In this document: positions 1-8,719 of the stretch, piece after piece
Numbering within the stretch: position 1 is the stretch's first letter
Layout: each line of letters begins with the position of its first letter
NCBI RefSeq assembly: GCF_001412535.1
Contig: NZ_CP011774.1
Coordinates: 3,157,501 to 3,221,500 of the forward strand
From: Limnohabitans sp. 63ED37-2
Lineage (GTDB): Bacteria > Pseudomonadota > Gammaproteobacteria > Burkholderiales > Burkholderiaceae_C
DNA: 64,000 nucleotides
Direction of reading: 5' to 3'
Translations under genes and position numbers: made by a program
Notes under the pieces: generated by a model
The model's input: only the letters and a program-made list of their open reading frames with translations
Told to the model about the DNA's origin: nothing
Database searches by the model: none

Positions 1-1763
1 GGCAGGTTCAGGGGCAGGTAGCGGTGCACGGCCGCCGCTTGCGCCCGCTGAACGCGCCCTTTCAAGCTCAGGATGCCGGGGCCTTGGCCTTGGGGGGCGG
101 GTTGCCACTGGCCTTGCCATTGGCCTTGCAGGTCGGCATTGGCCAGACGCAGCGACCAGTGCGGCACATGCCAGCTGTCGTGGGCGTTGTGGCCAGTTTG
201 GCGTGCCCAGCTCAGGCTCGCTTGCATCTGTTGCAGGGGCACTTCGGAGGGCTCCAGCAAACCCGGCAACCACAAAGCGCTGCCCGCGCCGGTTTGCAAA
301 TCCAGTCGGCCCCCATTGGCGGTCATGGCCAAGGTCAACTGTCCGCCGCGCAGGCCGGGCACGTCGGCGCCGGGGAGCGTGCCCCAGGCGGCCACCACCG
401 CGGAGCCGGGTTGCCAGCTCAGGCCCTCGACCTTGGCCTGTGCTTCCTGAATCTCGGGGCTGTTCCAGTCGCCTACCCAGCGCAGGTTCAAAGACGTGAC
501 CCGGCCCCGCACTTCGCGCGCCTGCAAAGCGCTGTGCAGTCGGGGCGACACGGTTTCGTCGATGGGCATGCGCAAGGCCAGGGCTTGTAGTGCCTGTAAA
601 TCCAGCTGCTCAGCCTTCAAGTGGCCCTTGGCCGGGCGCGTGCCTTGGGCGTGTGTGTAGTCGAGGGTCAATTGGCCCCCAGGCCAGCTCAGGCCCTCTT
701 CGCCGATGACCCGCAGTTCCTGAGATTCGGCCACAAAGCCTTCGGCATGCACCTGCAGGCCCAACCGACCCGACAGGCTTTGCAGGTTCACGGCGGGCTG
801 GCTCGGGTGGAGTCGGAGCTGGAGGTTTTTCAGGTCCACATCGGCCAGGCCGCCACGCCACTGGCCCCGCTGCACATCGGCCCACAGGCGCAAATGCCCT
901 TGGCCTTGCATGGGCCCGGCTTCAGGTCGCAGGCTGGCGGGTATGGGCAAACCCTGGGCTGACCAGGGGGCCACGTCCAGTTGCGGAAAGTGGGCAAAGG
1001 CTTGGCCCGACCAATCGCTCAGCCGCCCCGGGTGCAAAGACAGCAGATTGCGCTTGAACTGGCCCATCAGCACAAAACGCTCGCCCCAGCCTGGGGGCGG
1101 GGTGGCGTCCAGGCGGAGTGCGTGTTGCCGTGCCGTGTTGCGGATCACCAGGTCCACGTCGCGCAGCGTCAAAGGCTCTGGGCTTGTGCTGGTCAGAGCG
1201 GGCGTGGCGTTGGGGTTGTGGCCTGGCCCATGCCAATGCAGCTGTGCGCCCCGCACCACCACTTCGCGTTGGCTCAGCAGCCAGTCGGCGGCGGGCGAAT
1301 CCTGGCCGGAAGTGGGGCGCCAATCGATCCCGGCGATTTGCCATCGGCCATCGGCCAACAGGCGCAGGGTCAGCTCGGGCGCATCCAGCACCAGTTGGTC
1401 CAGCTTCCCCTGCATGGCCGAGTGCAGGCTCAGCGCTACCTGTACTTTGGGCAGGTGCAGCGCCGGACGGCCCAGCGCATCTTGCAGTTCGATGTCGCTC
1501 AGCTCAAAAGACGGCACCCAGCCCGTGCTTTGGGCCGAAACACCGCCAATGCGCACGGGAACACCCAGGGATTGCCGGGCAAGGCTTTCCAGCACAGGGC
1601 GAAATTCGGCGATTCGCGGCACAATCCAAAAATGCAATGTTGCCCAGGCCAGGCCCAAGACCAGCCCGGCGACCAGCAAGCCCCATAAGACAAGCCGAAC
1701 AACCCGCGCCAGCCAAGGGCGCAGCGGGGCTTCGGTAGGGGGCCAGGTGGGTGAAGACGACAC
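1..1763 (-). CDS. yhdP: YhdP/TIGR02099 family AsmA-like envelope protein (5' part, C-terminus outside window)
   Basis: About 588 codons are visible and the frame stays open to the left edge, so the gene is cut by the window (family members usually exceed 1200 residues). The N-terminus has a proline-rich cytoplasmic stub, one membrane segment around residues 25-45 (GLLVAGLVLGLAW) and the family-typical stretch WIVPRIAEFRP...GVPVRIGGVSA. AsmA-like proteins such as E. coli YhdP span the periplasm and take part in phospholipid transport to the outer membrane (family knowledge). No ATG lies near; GTG at 1763 is the only sensible start and has no clear Shine-Dalgarno sequence. It is divergent from glnE with a 31-base gap, an arrangement seen in related Burkholderiales. 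Confidence 0.85.
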   Translation of the reverse strand, partial: MSSSPTWPPTEAPLRPWLARVVRLVLWGLLVAGLVLGLAWATLHFWIVPRIAEFRPVLESLARQSLGVPVRIGGVSAQSTGWVPSFELSDIELQDALGRPALHLPKVQVALSLHSAMQGKLDQLVLDAPELTLRLLADGRWQIAGIDWRPTSGQDSPAADWLLSQREVVVRGAQLHWHGPGHNPNATPALTSTSPEPLTLRDVDLVIRNTARQHALRLDATPPPGWGERFVLMGQFKRNLLSLHPGRLSDWSGQAFAHFPQLDVAPWSAQGLPIPASLRPEAGPMQGQGHLRLWADVQRGQWRGGLADVDLKNLQLRLHPSQPAVNLQSLSGRLGLQVHAEGFVAESQELRVIGEEGLSWPGGQLTLDYTHAQGTRPAKGHLKAEQLDLQALQALALRMPIDETVSPRLHSALQAREVRGRVTSLNLRWVGDWNSPEIQEAQAKVEGLSWQPGSAVVAAWGTLPGADVPGLRGGQLTLAMTANGGRLDLQTGAGSALWLPGLLEPSEVPLQQMQASLSWARQTGHNAHDSWHVPHWSLRLANADLQGQWQGQWQPAPQGQGPGILSLKGRVQRAQAAAVHRYLPLNL

Positions 1764-1794
1764 AAACGTATGAATTAGAAAGTCAGCAGGAATT

Positions 1795-4575
1795 ATGACC
1801 CGCAGCCAGTCTTCGGACGACCGTTTTGACCCTTCTGCCGCGATTGTTTTGCCGCCCGGTGTGCCCGGCCCTCAAGATTTGCCCGTTGAATTGACCTTGT
1901 ATTCCCGCTTTGTGCAGCGCCTGCACCGCCGCTACGCCGATGAACTGCCGCTGTTGCCGCCCGGCCCCCCCACACGCGACACCTTGAGCGCGGCTTATGC
2001 CGCTTTGCAGGCCAAAGGCCTGGACACCAGCGCGGCTTTGCGGGTGTTGCGCCAGCTCACGCTGGAGCGCTTGGCCCAGCTCGACTGCAGCCGCCAGGCC
2101 GATTTGTCGGCGGTCACACACGGCATGACCTGGCTGGCTGAGGTCACCCTCGACATCGCCTGGCAGCAAGTCATGGCCGACCTGGACGCCCTGCACGGCG
2201 CCCCGACCAAGCCCGACGGCCAGCGGGCCGAGATGTGGATTGTGGGCATGGGCAAACTGGGTGCCCGTGAGCTGAACGTGTCGAGCGACATCGACCTGAT
2301 TTATGTCTACGACGAAGATGGTCAGACCTTGGGCAACAGCGAGGGCCGCAACAAGGTCTCGTGCCAGGAGTACTTCACCCGCGCGGTCAAGCGCATGTAC
2401 GCCCTGATCGGCGACACCACCGAGCACGGCTTTGTGTTCCGGGTGGACTTGGCCTTGCGCCCCAACGGCAACTCCGGCCCCAGCGTGGTCTCGCTCGACG
2501 CACTGGAAGAGTATTTGCTGGTGCAAGGCCGCGAGTGGGAGCGCTTTGCCTGGATGAAAAGCCGTGTGGTCGCGCCCCGCAGCGCGGTTCTCAATGGCTC
2601 GGCGCAGGCGCTGCGTGGTGTGGTGCTGCCCTTTGTGTTTCGTCGTTACCTCGACTACAACGTGTTCGAGTCGCTGCGCACCTTGCACCAGCAAATCCGC
2701 GACCACGCTTCCAAGCGCAGCGCGGGCCACCCCGAACGCGCCAATGATGTCAAGCTCTCACGCGGCGGTATCCGCGAGATCGAGTTCACGGTGCAGCTCT
2801 TGCAGGTGGTGCGTGGCGGTCAGTTTCCTGAGCTGCGCACCCGCCCCACGCTGGACGCCCTGCAGCGCGTGGCCAAGGCCGGGCTCATGCCCCAGGCCAC
2901 AGCCGACGCCTTGGGCGCGGCTTATGTATTTTTGCGCCAGGTGGAGCACCGCATCCAGTACCTGGACGACCAGCAAACCCATGTGCTGCCCACCCGCGAT
3001 GACGACCTGAATTGGATTGCACAGACGTTGGGCCACGCCAATGCCTGCGCCTTTTTGAGCGAACTTGACGCCCACCGCGAGGTGGTCGCGCAGGAGTTCG
3101 ACACCTTGCTCGGCGGCGATCGCGAATGCAAAACCTGCAATGGCAAGAACGGCAAAAACAACCGCGAGCACGCCGAGCTGGACGCGGTGCTGGTCGACTT
3201 CAGTGGCCCGGTGCGCGAGCGCCTGGCCCAGTGGGCCGACAACCCGCGTGTGCAGTCTCTGCGCGACGACGCCCGGGGCCGCTTGATGCGTTTGCTGCAG
3301 CGCACCGCCCAGTGGCTGGACGCGGGCCGTGTGAGCGAAGAAGCTGTGCTCCGCATGGTCGACTGGATCGAGCCGCTGCTGCGACGCGAAAGCTATCTGG
3401 CCCTCATGCTCGAGCGCCCCTCGGTGCACGAACGCTTGCTGCGCTTGCTGGGCGCGGCCAAGTGGCCCGCCCGCTACCTGCTGCAACACCCTGGCGTGAT
3501 CGACGAGCTGGCCGGGGGCAACCTGTTTGACAGCCGCTTTGACGCTGCCGAATTCGAGGGCGAGTTGCAGGCCCGCTTGGTGGCGCTGCAGCGCACGGGC
3601 GAAGACGACGAGGAGAGCCTGCTCAATTTGCTGCGCCGCGCCCACCATGCCGAGCAGTTCCGCACCTTGGCGCGAGATGTGGAAGGTGTGCTCACGGTGG
3701 AGCAAGTGGCCGACGACCTGAGTGCCCTGGCCGACGCCGTGCTGCGCGTGACGGCCCGCTGGTGCTGGAGCCGCCTCAAAACCCGCCACCGCGAAGTGCC
3801 AGCGATTGCCATCGTTGGCTACGGCAAGCTGGGTGGCAAGGAGCTGGGTTATGGCAGCGACCTGGACATCGTGTTTGTGTATGAAGACGAGGACGAACGC
3901 GCCCAAGAAATCTACGCCGCTTATGTGCGCAAACTCATCAACTGGATGATGGTGAAAACCGCCGACGGCGATCTGTACGAAATCGACACCGCGCTCCGGC
4001 CCAACGGCAACTCGGGCTTGTTGGTCACGCGCTTTGAAGCGTTCGCTGACTACCAGCAGCAGCGCGGCAGCAACACCGCCTGGACTTGGGAGCACCAGGC
4101 CATGACCCGCGCCCGCTTTGTCATGGGCCTGCCAAGCCTGGCCCCGCGCTTCGATGGGGTGCGCCTTGCCGTCATCAGCGCCCCGCGTGATGCGGCCAGC
4201 CTCAAGGCCGAAATCGTGGCCATGCGCGACAAAGTGCGCTTGGGTCACCCGGTCAAGGCCGATCGCTTTGATGTGAAACACAGCCCTGGCGGCATGGTGG
4301 ACGCGGAGTTTGCCGTGCAATACCTGGTGCTGCTGCACACCGCGGCCCACCCCGAGCTGGCCGACAACGTGGGCAACATTGCGCTGCTGATCCGCGTCGA
4401 GGCTGTGGGCTTGCTGCCGCCGGGCATGGGGCAAGCTGCCGCCAACGCTTACCGGGAGCTGCGCCGCGTGCAACACCGCGCCCGTCTGAACGAAGAGCCC
4501 ACCGATGTGCCGCTGGCCCTGCTGGCCAGCGAGCGCGAGGCGGTGTTGGCGCTGTGGCGCGTGGTGATGGGCTGA
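1795..4575 (+). CDS. glnE: Bifunctional glutamine synthetase adenylyltransferase/adenylyl-removing enzyme
   Basis: 926 residues (E. coli GlnE is about 946). Both nucleotidyltransferase halves are present: GMGKLGARELNVSSDIDL near residue 150 and GYGKLGGKELGYGSDLDIVF near residue 675, each with the catalytic G-S/D-x-D pattern. The enzyme adds AMP to and removes it from GlnA in response to PII and glutamine, tuning nitrogen assimilation. A short Lys/Asn/Cys-rich linker (CKTCNGKNGKNN) near residue 445 sits between the N-terminal half and the central helical region. Start ATG 1795 has AGGA five bases upstream. The ending MG-stop is complete. Confidence 0.97.
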   Translation: MTRSQSSDDRFDPSAAIVLPPGVPGPQDLPVELTLYSRFVQRLHRRYADELPLLPPGPPTRDTLSAAYAALQAKGLDTSAALRVLRQLTLERLAQLDCSRQADLSAVTHGMTWLAEVTLDIAWQQVMADLDALHGAPTKPDGQRAEMWIVGMGKLGARELNVSSDIDLIYVYDEDGQTLGNSEGRNKVSCQEYFTRAVKRMYALIGDTTEHGFVFRVDLALRPNGNSGPSVVSLDALEEYLLVQGREWERFAWMKSRVVAPRSAVLNGSAQALRGVVLPFVFRRYLDYNVFESLRTLHQQIRDHASKRSAGHPERANDVKLSRGGIREIEFTVQLLQVVRGGQFPELRTRPTLDALQRVAKAGLMPQATADALGAAYVFLRQVEHRIQYLDDQQTHVLPTRDDDLNWIAQTLGHANACAFLSELDAHREVVAQEFDTLLGGDRECKTCNGKNGKNNREHAELDAVLVDFSGPVRERLAQWADNPRVQSLRDDARGRLMRLLQRTAQWLDAGRVSEEAVLRMVDWIEPLLRRESYLALMLERPSVHERLLRLLGAAKWPARYLLQHPGVIDELAGGNLFDSRFDAAEFEGELQARLVALQRTGEDDEESLLNLLRRAHHAEQFRTLARDVEGVLTVEQVADDLSALADAVLRVTARWCWSRLKTRHREVPAIAIVGYGKLGGKELGYGSDLDIVFVYEDEDERAQEIYAAYVRKLINWMMVKTADGDLYEIDTALRPNGNSGLLVTRFEAFADYQQQRGSNTAWTWEHQAMTRARFVMGLPSLAPRFDGVRLAVISAPRDAASLKAEIVAMRDKVRLGHPVKADRFDVKHSPGGMVDAEFAVQYLVLLHTAAHPELADNVGNIALLIRVEAVGLLPPGMGQAAANAYRELRRVQHRARLNEEPTDVPLALLASEREAVLALWRVVMG

Positions 4576-4686
4576 GTGGTGGTCTTCAACCCTCAAACGG
4601 TTAAAACTGTCTATTTTTGGACACTAAAGTTTTATTTATGACAAAATTCAAAGCTTCAACGCACACCTGCGCCCTGGGAGCTGGTC

Positions 4687-7455
4687 ATGAAAAAAACCTT
4701 GTCACCGATTCAACTGAAAACCATTGTGTTGTGTCTGGGCGCGGCGTGTGCCAAGTCCCCGGCTTGGGCGCAAACCAGCAACCCTGCGCCCAAGACCTAC
4801 CCGCCGGTTGAGGTGGTCGACAAGCCGCTGGAATACCGTCAGTTTGAAAAGGTGGAAATCACCGGATCGTCCATTGTTCGCAAAGAACAAACGCAGGCCT
4901 TGCCGGTGCAAATCATCACGCGCGATGACATCCGCCGCTCCGGTGCGAGCAGCATGGTCGATGTGCTGCACAACTTGCCTGCCATGTCCATGTGGGTCAA
5001 CAGCACGGCCATGTCAACCACCATCGGCGGTTACACCACCGCCTCTTTGCGCGGTCTGCCCGCAGGGACTTTGCTCTTGCTCAATGGCAAACGGCTTGCA
5101 CCGTATGGGCGGCAAACCATCATCGGTGTCGATCGGCCCAGTGTGGACATCAATACCGTGCCGTTGTCGGCCATCGAAAAGATCGAGATACTCTCGGACG
5201 GGGCCTCATCACTCTACGGATCGGACGCCATCGCGGGGGTGATCAACATCATCACGCGCACCGAGCAAAAAGGCGTTGAAATCATGGCCGAGAAATTGGG
5301 TACATCCCAGGGCGGTGGCCAAGGGCATCAAATCAGCTTGAACGCGGGCAAGGGCAATTTGAACAAAGATGGCTACAGCTTGCGCCTGACGGCTGAGTTG
5401 TTCCACCGCGACGCCCTTCAAGCCAGCGACCGGCCCCAGTATGCGCAAGGTCGCTACGAGGTGGAGCGCGATGGGCAGCGTTACGCCATCGATGGAAGCC
5501 GCGTGACCTCTTACGCCACACCAGGTACATTTTTTGAGTCTGCCAATGCAGCCACGGGATCACCCCGAAAGGTGTTCAGTTTGTTGCACCAGGACGGGCA
5601 GTGCCCGTCCGGATATGTGCCCTTTTTGGGGCAACCTTCGTGCCAGTACAACACCTACTCGGCATTGACCCTTTACCCTCAACAAGACAGCCGCAAGCTC
5701 TTGCTCAGCGGGGAAAAATGGTTGGGTGGAACGACCACCGCTTATGCCGAAATCTTGCACTCACGACTCGAGGACAGTGAGATGGCGGCTCAAGGCTGGC
5801 GGCAGTTGATCTACACCTTGGGAAAGTCGCCCGATTCGGTGGGTTACCAAGAGGCGTTGCGTGCGGGTATGGACCCGGCCAGGACCCAGTTTTTGTGGTC
5901 ACCGAGTTTGATGCACGGCCTCTTGCGGGCCTACGAGCAGAACAATTGGCGTGTGGCCACGGGCCTCAAAGGCGAGTGGCAAGGCTGGGACTACAAAGCC
6001 GAGCTGTACAAGGCCCAAGCGCATGTGGTGCGCAGACTTGAGGTCACAGACTTTGCGGGTCAAGGGCTGGTCAGTGGGCGGGTCTTGACTGACCCCAACA
6101 TGCTCAGACCTCTGACGCCTGACAACCCCTTGACGGCGACACTGAACGGTTTGCGCAATGTGTGGAACACTTGGGACGACAGCAAGACCCACACCACCGT
6201 TGGGCACGTCAGGGCATCACGCCCATTGATGGAAATTCAGGGCAAGGACGTGATGTTGGGCGCAGGCCTGGAATGGCGACGCGAGGGCACGAACTACCAA
6301 TATGTGTCGAATACAGAGCAGCAGCCGAGTTTTCAGGCCGAGCGGGACATTCAAGCCGCTTATCTGGAGCTGCAGTTGCCGGTCACACCCCAATGGGACG
6401 TGACCGCGTCCACGCGCTGGGATCGGTACAGCGATTTGGGCACCACACACAACAACAAACTGGCCTCGCGTTATGACTTTGAAAACGGCTGGTCGGCCAG
6501 GGCGTCTTGGGGTACTGGTTTTCGGGCACCTTCCGTGGCGCAACTCCAGAACCTGACCAAACTTTATGCCATTGGTAGCACGACCTTCCTCAATGAATGT
6601 GGCCCAGACATCTTGACGGTTCTCTCCAACCTCAATGCCAGACAAAACCGAAATGTGGCTTGCGAAAGGAGCTTGTTGCAAATTTACGGAACAGGCAATC
6701 CTGATTTGAAACCCGAATTGTCGACACAAAAGTCATTGGGTTTGGCTTACCGGCCCACACGCAATTTTTCGGTGACCGCTGACTGGTGGTCGGTCCACAT
6801 GCATGATGTGATCTCCACATTGGCCGGTGATATCGTTTATGCCGACCCGATCAAATATTCGCAGTTTTATTTGCTCGATAACAACAACAAGTTGGCCATG
6901 CAATTGCCCAACTACAACATTGGCCAACGCGAGAAGTCAGGCATTGATTTTGACATGCGTTGGCGTGCTCCGGTCGACATGGGGCAACTGAACCTGTTTG
7001 TGCAGGGCGCCTACAACCTCAAGTCCAAAGACCAGTCAGTGCCCGGTGAGGCCTACACGTCCGATCTGGCACGGTACAACAGCATCACCGACACGATCAC
7101 CCCGCGCATGCGCCTGCGTTGGATTGCGGGGCTGACTACGGCCACTTGGAGCCTGCACGGGGTAGTGAATTACACCTCGGGCTATGACGACAGAGACCGC
7201 TCGGGCGTCAATTTGACAACGCTCCAAAGTACGCCGCTGACGGGTTTTTATGTCAAATCTTTCACCACCCTCGATCTCACTGCGACTTACCAGGTCAACA
7301 CCAACGTCAGTTTGCGGGCCACCATGGGCAATGTGCTCAATCGTCAGGCGCCACAAGCTTTCTCTGCCACGGCGGCGCAGGTTTTTGGCTACAACACGCG
7401 GGACCATTCTTTATGGGGTCGCACACTGGGCTTGGCCTTGCTTGCCAAGTTCTGA
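4687..7455 (+). CDS. TonB-dependent outer-membrane receptor
   Basis: 922 residues. An N-terminal signal peptide ends near AWAQ (residue 31). A short periplasmic extension leads into the plug domain (VEITGSSIVRKEQTQALPVQ, then DDIRRSGASSMVDVLHNLPA and DGASSLYGSDAIAGVINII). A long beta-barrel follows, ending in LGLALLAKF with the C-terminal Phe typical of outer-membrane proteins. These receptors take up siderophores, cobalamin or carbohydrates using TonB energy; the substrate cannot be told here. GGGAG lies just before ATG 4687. It stands alone upstream of an RND pump, with a 142-base gap, and no TonB/ExbBD or sensor gene is nearby. Confidence 0.93.
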   Translation: MKKTLSPIQLKTIVLCLGAACAKSPAWAQTSNPAPKTYPPVEVVDKPLEYRQFEKVEITGSSIVRKEQTQALPVQIITRDDIRRSGASSMVDVLHNLPAMSMWVNSTAMSTTIGGYTTASLRGLPAGTLLLLNGKRLAPYGRQTIIGVDRPSVDINTVPLSAIEKIEILSDGASSLYGSDAIAGVINIITRTEQKGVEIMAEKLGTSQGGGQGHQISLNAGKGNLNKDGYSLRLTAELFHRDALQASDRPQYAQGRYEVERDGQRYAIDGSRVTSYATPGTFFESANAATGSPRKVFSLLHQDGQCPSGYVPFLGQPSCQYNTYSALTLYPQQDSRKLLLSGEKWLGGTTTAYAEILHSRLEDSEMAAQGWRQLIYTLGKSPDSVGYQEALRAGMDPARTQFLWSPSLMHGLLRAYEQNNWRVATGLKGEWQGWDYKAELYKAQAHVVRRLEVTDFAGQGLVSGRVLTDPNMLRPLTPDNPLTATLNGLRNVWNTWDDSKTHTTVGHVRASRPLMEIQGKDVMLGAGLEWRREGTNYQYVSNTEQQPSFQAERDIQAAYLELQLPVTPQWDVTASTRWDRYSDLGTTHNNKLASRYDFENGWSARASWGTGFRAPSVAQLQNLTKLYAIGSTTFLNECGPDILTVLSNLNARQNRNVACERSLLQIYGTGNPDLKPELSTQKSLGLAYRPTRNFSVTADWWSVHMHDVISTLAGDIVYADPIKYSQFYLLDNNNKLAMQLPNYNIGQREKSGIDFDMRWRAPVDMGQLNLFVQGAYNLKSKDQSVPGEAYTSDLARYNSITDTITPRMRLRWIAGLTTATWSLHGVVNYTSGYDDRDRSGVNLTTLQSTPLTGFYVKSFTTLDLTATYQVNTNVSLRATMGNVLNRQAPQAFSATAAQVFGYNTRDHSLWGRTLGLALLAKF

Positions 7456-7597
7456 ATCCGGCCTCGGCTAGGCTCTAGAAAGAGGGTGTTACAAACCGCA
7501 CAATGGCCGCTGTGTAAAGCGCCCAAAAAATCACCGAAGCCCTCAGAGAAAGGGCGCAGGTCGTAAACTCGCAACACGACTTACTGTTCGAGAAACA

Positions 7598-8710
7598 ATG
7601 ACCAAAATTTACCGGACCCTCGGCCTGCTGTGCGGGCTGACTTTTTTGGCGGGCATCCCCGCACAAGGGCAGACGCCCGCAACGCCAAGTGCCGCCAAGC
7701 CTTCACTCACGGTCACTGTGACTACGCCGCAAACGGCCAGTCTGGCGCAAAAAATCAGCGCCAACGGCAACCTGGCCGCTTGGCAAGAGGCCATCGTCGG
7801 GGCCGAGGCCAATGGCCTGAAGATCACCGAGGTGCGTGTGAACGTGGGCGACCGGGTGCAGCGCGGCGACGTGCTGGCGGTTTTGCAGGCCGACAGCTTG
7901 CGGGCCGAGCTGGCGCAGGCCGAAGGCACACTGGCCGAAGCTGCGGCCAGCGCCCAAGAGGCCAAGGCTCAGGCCGATCGCGCCCGCAGCCTGCAGCAGC
8001 AAGGATTCTTTAGTGCTGCCCAGCTCAGTCAGGCACTCGCGGCAGAAGCCTCGGCCGTGGCCAGAGTGCAGTCTGCCCGCGCCCTGGTGCAGCTGCAAAA
8101 CGTGCGCCTTTCGCAAACCCAGGTGCGTGCGCCGGATGCGGGCGTCATCTCTGCCCGGCAGGCCACGGTGGGCAGCGTGGTGGGTGCAGGCACTGAATTG
8201 TTTCGCCTCATTCGCCAAGGCCGCATCGAGTGGCGGGCTGAAGTGACGGCCGCCGAGATTGGCCGCATCCAGGTGGGTGCACCTGTGCAAATCAAAGCGG
8301 CCAACGGCCAAGTTCTGCAAGGCAAAGTGCGCATGGTGGCGCCTTCGGTGGATGCGCAAACCCGCAATGCCTTGGTGTATGTCGATTTGCCTGCGCAAAC
8401 CGGCAGCGCCCGGGCAGGCATGTACGCCCAAGGCGAGATCGCGCTGGGCCAAAGCCAGGCGCTCACCGTGCCGCAAGCGGCGGTGGTGGTGCGCGACGGT
8501 TTCAGTTATGTCTACACCGTGGGCACCGACCAAAAAGTCAGCCAGCTCAAAGTGCAAACCGGACGCCAAAGCGAAGGCCGCGTGGAGGTGACCAGCGGCC
8601 TGAAAGCCGATGCCCGTGTGGTGGCCAGCGGTGGTGCATTCCTCAACCACGGCGATACAGTGCGTGTGGTGGACGCGCCAGCGCCTCCAGCAGCCCCAGC
8701 CGCCAAATAA
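7598..8710 (+). CDS. RND efflux periplasmic adaptor (membrane fusion protein)
   Basis: 370 residues with a signal peptide ending around AQGQ (residue 26). It has the usual order of a split biotinyl-lipoyl-like hairpin (VGAEANGLKITEVRVNVGDRVQRGDVLAVL), a helical hairpin rich in Ala/Gln (residues 100-165), the second lipoyl half (VRAPDAGVISARQATVG) and beta-barrel/membrane-proximal domains. It links the inner-membrane pump encoded 9 bases downstream to an outer-membrane channel. No TolC-like channel gene is in the window, so an unlinked one must serve. Substrate unknown. Confidence 0.94.
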   Translation: MTKIYRTLGLLCGLTFLAGIPAQGQTPATPSAAKPSLTVTVTTPQTASLAQKISANGNLAAWQEAIVGAEANGLKITEVRVNVGDRVQRGDVLAVLQADSLRAELAQAEGTLAEAAASAQEAKAQADRARSLQQQGFFSAAQLSQALAAEASAVARVQSARALVQLQNVRLSQTQVRAPDAGVISARQATVGSVVGAGTELFRLIRQGRIEWRAEVTAAEIGRIQVGAPVQIKAANGQVLQGKVRMVAPSVDAQTRNALVYVDLPAQTGSARAGMYAQGEIALGQSQALTVPQAAVVVRDGFSYVYTVGTDQKVSQLKVQTGRQSEGRVEVTSGLKADARVVASGGAFLNHGDTVRVVDAPAPPAAPAAK

Positions 8711-8719
8711 AGAGACGCC

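Noticed and set aside
24..1738. Several plus-strand open frames in the first 1.7 kb
   Set aside because: They lie opposite the minus-strand YhdP frame, which stays open from 1763 to the window edge and reads as an AsmA-like protein.
2758..4596. 612-codon open frame on the minus strand
   Set aside because: Antisense to glnE, whose motifs and length are certain; translation is His/Gln/Val-rich with no domain, typical of shadow frames in high-GC DNA.
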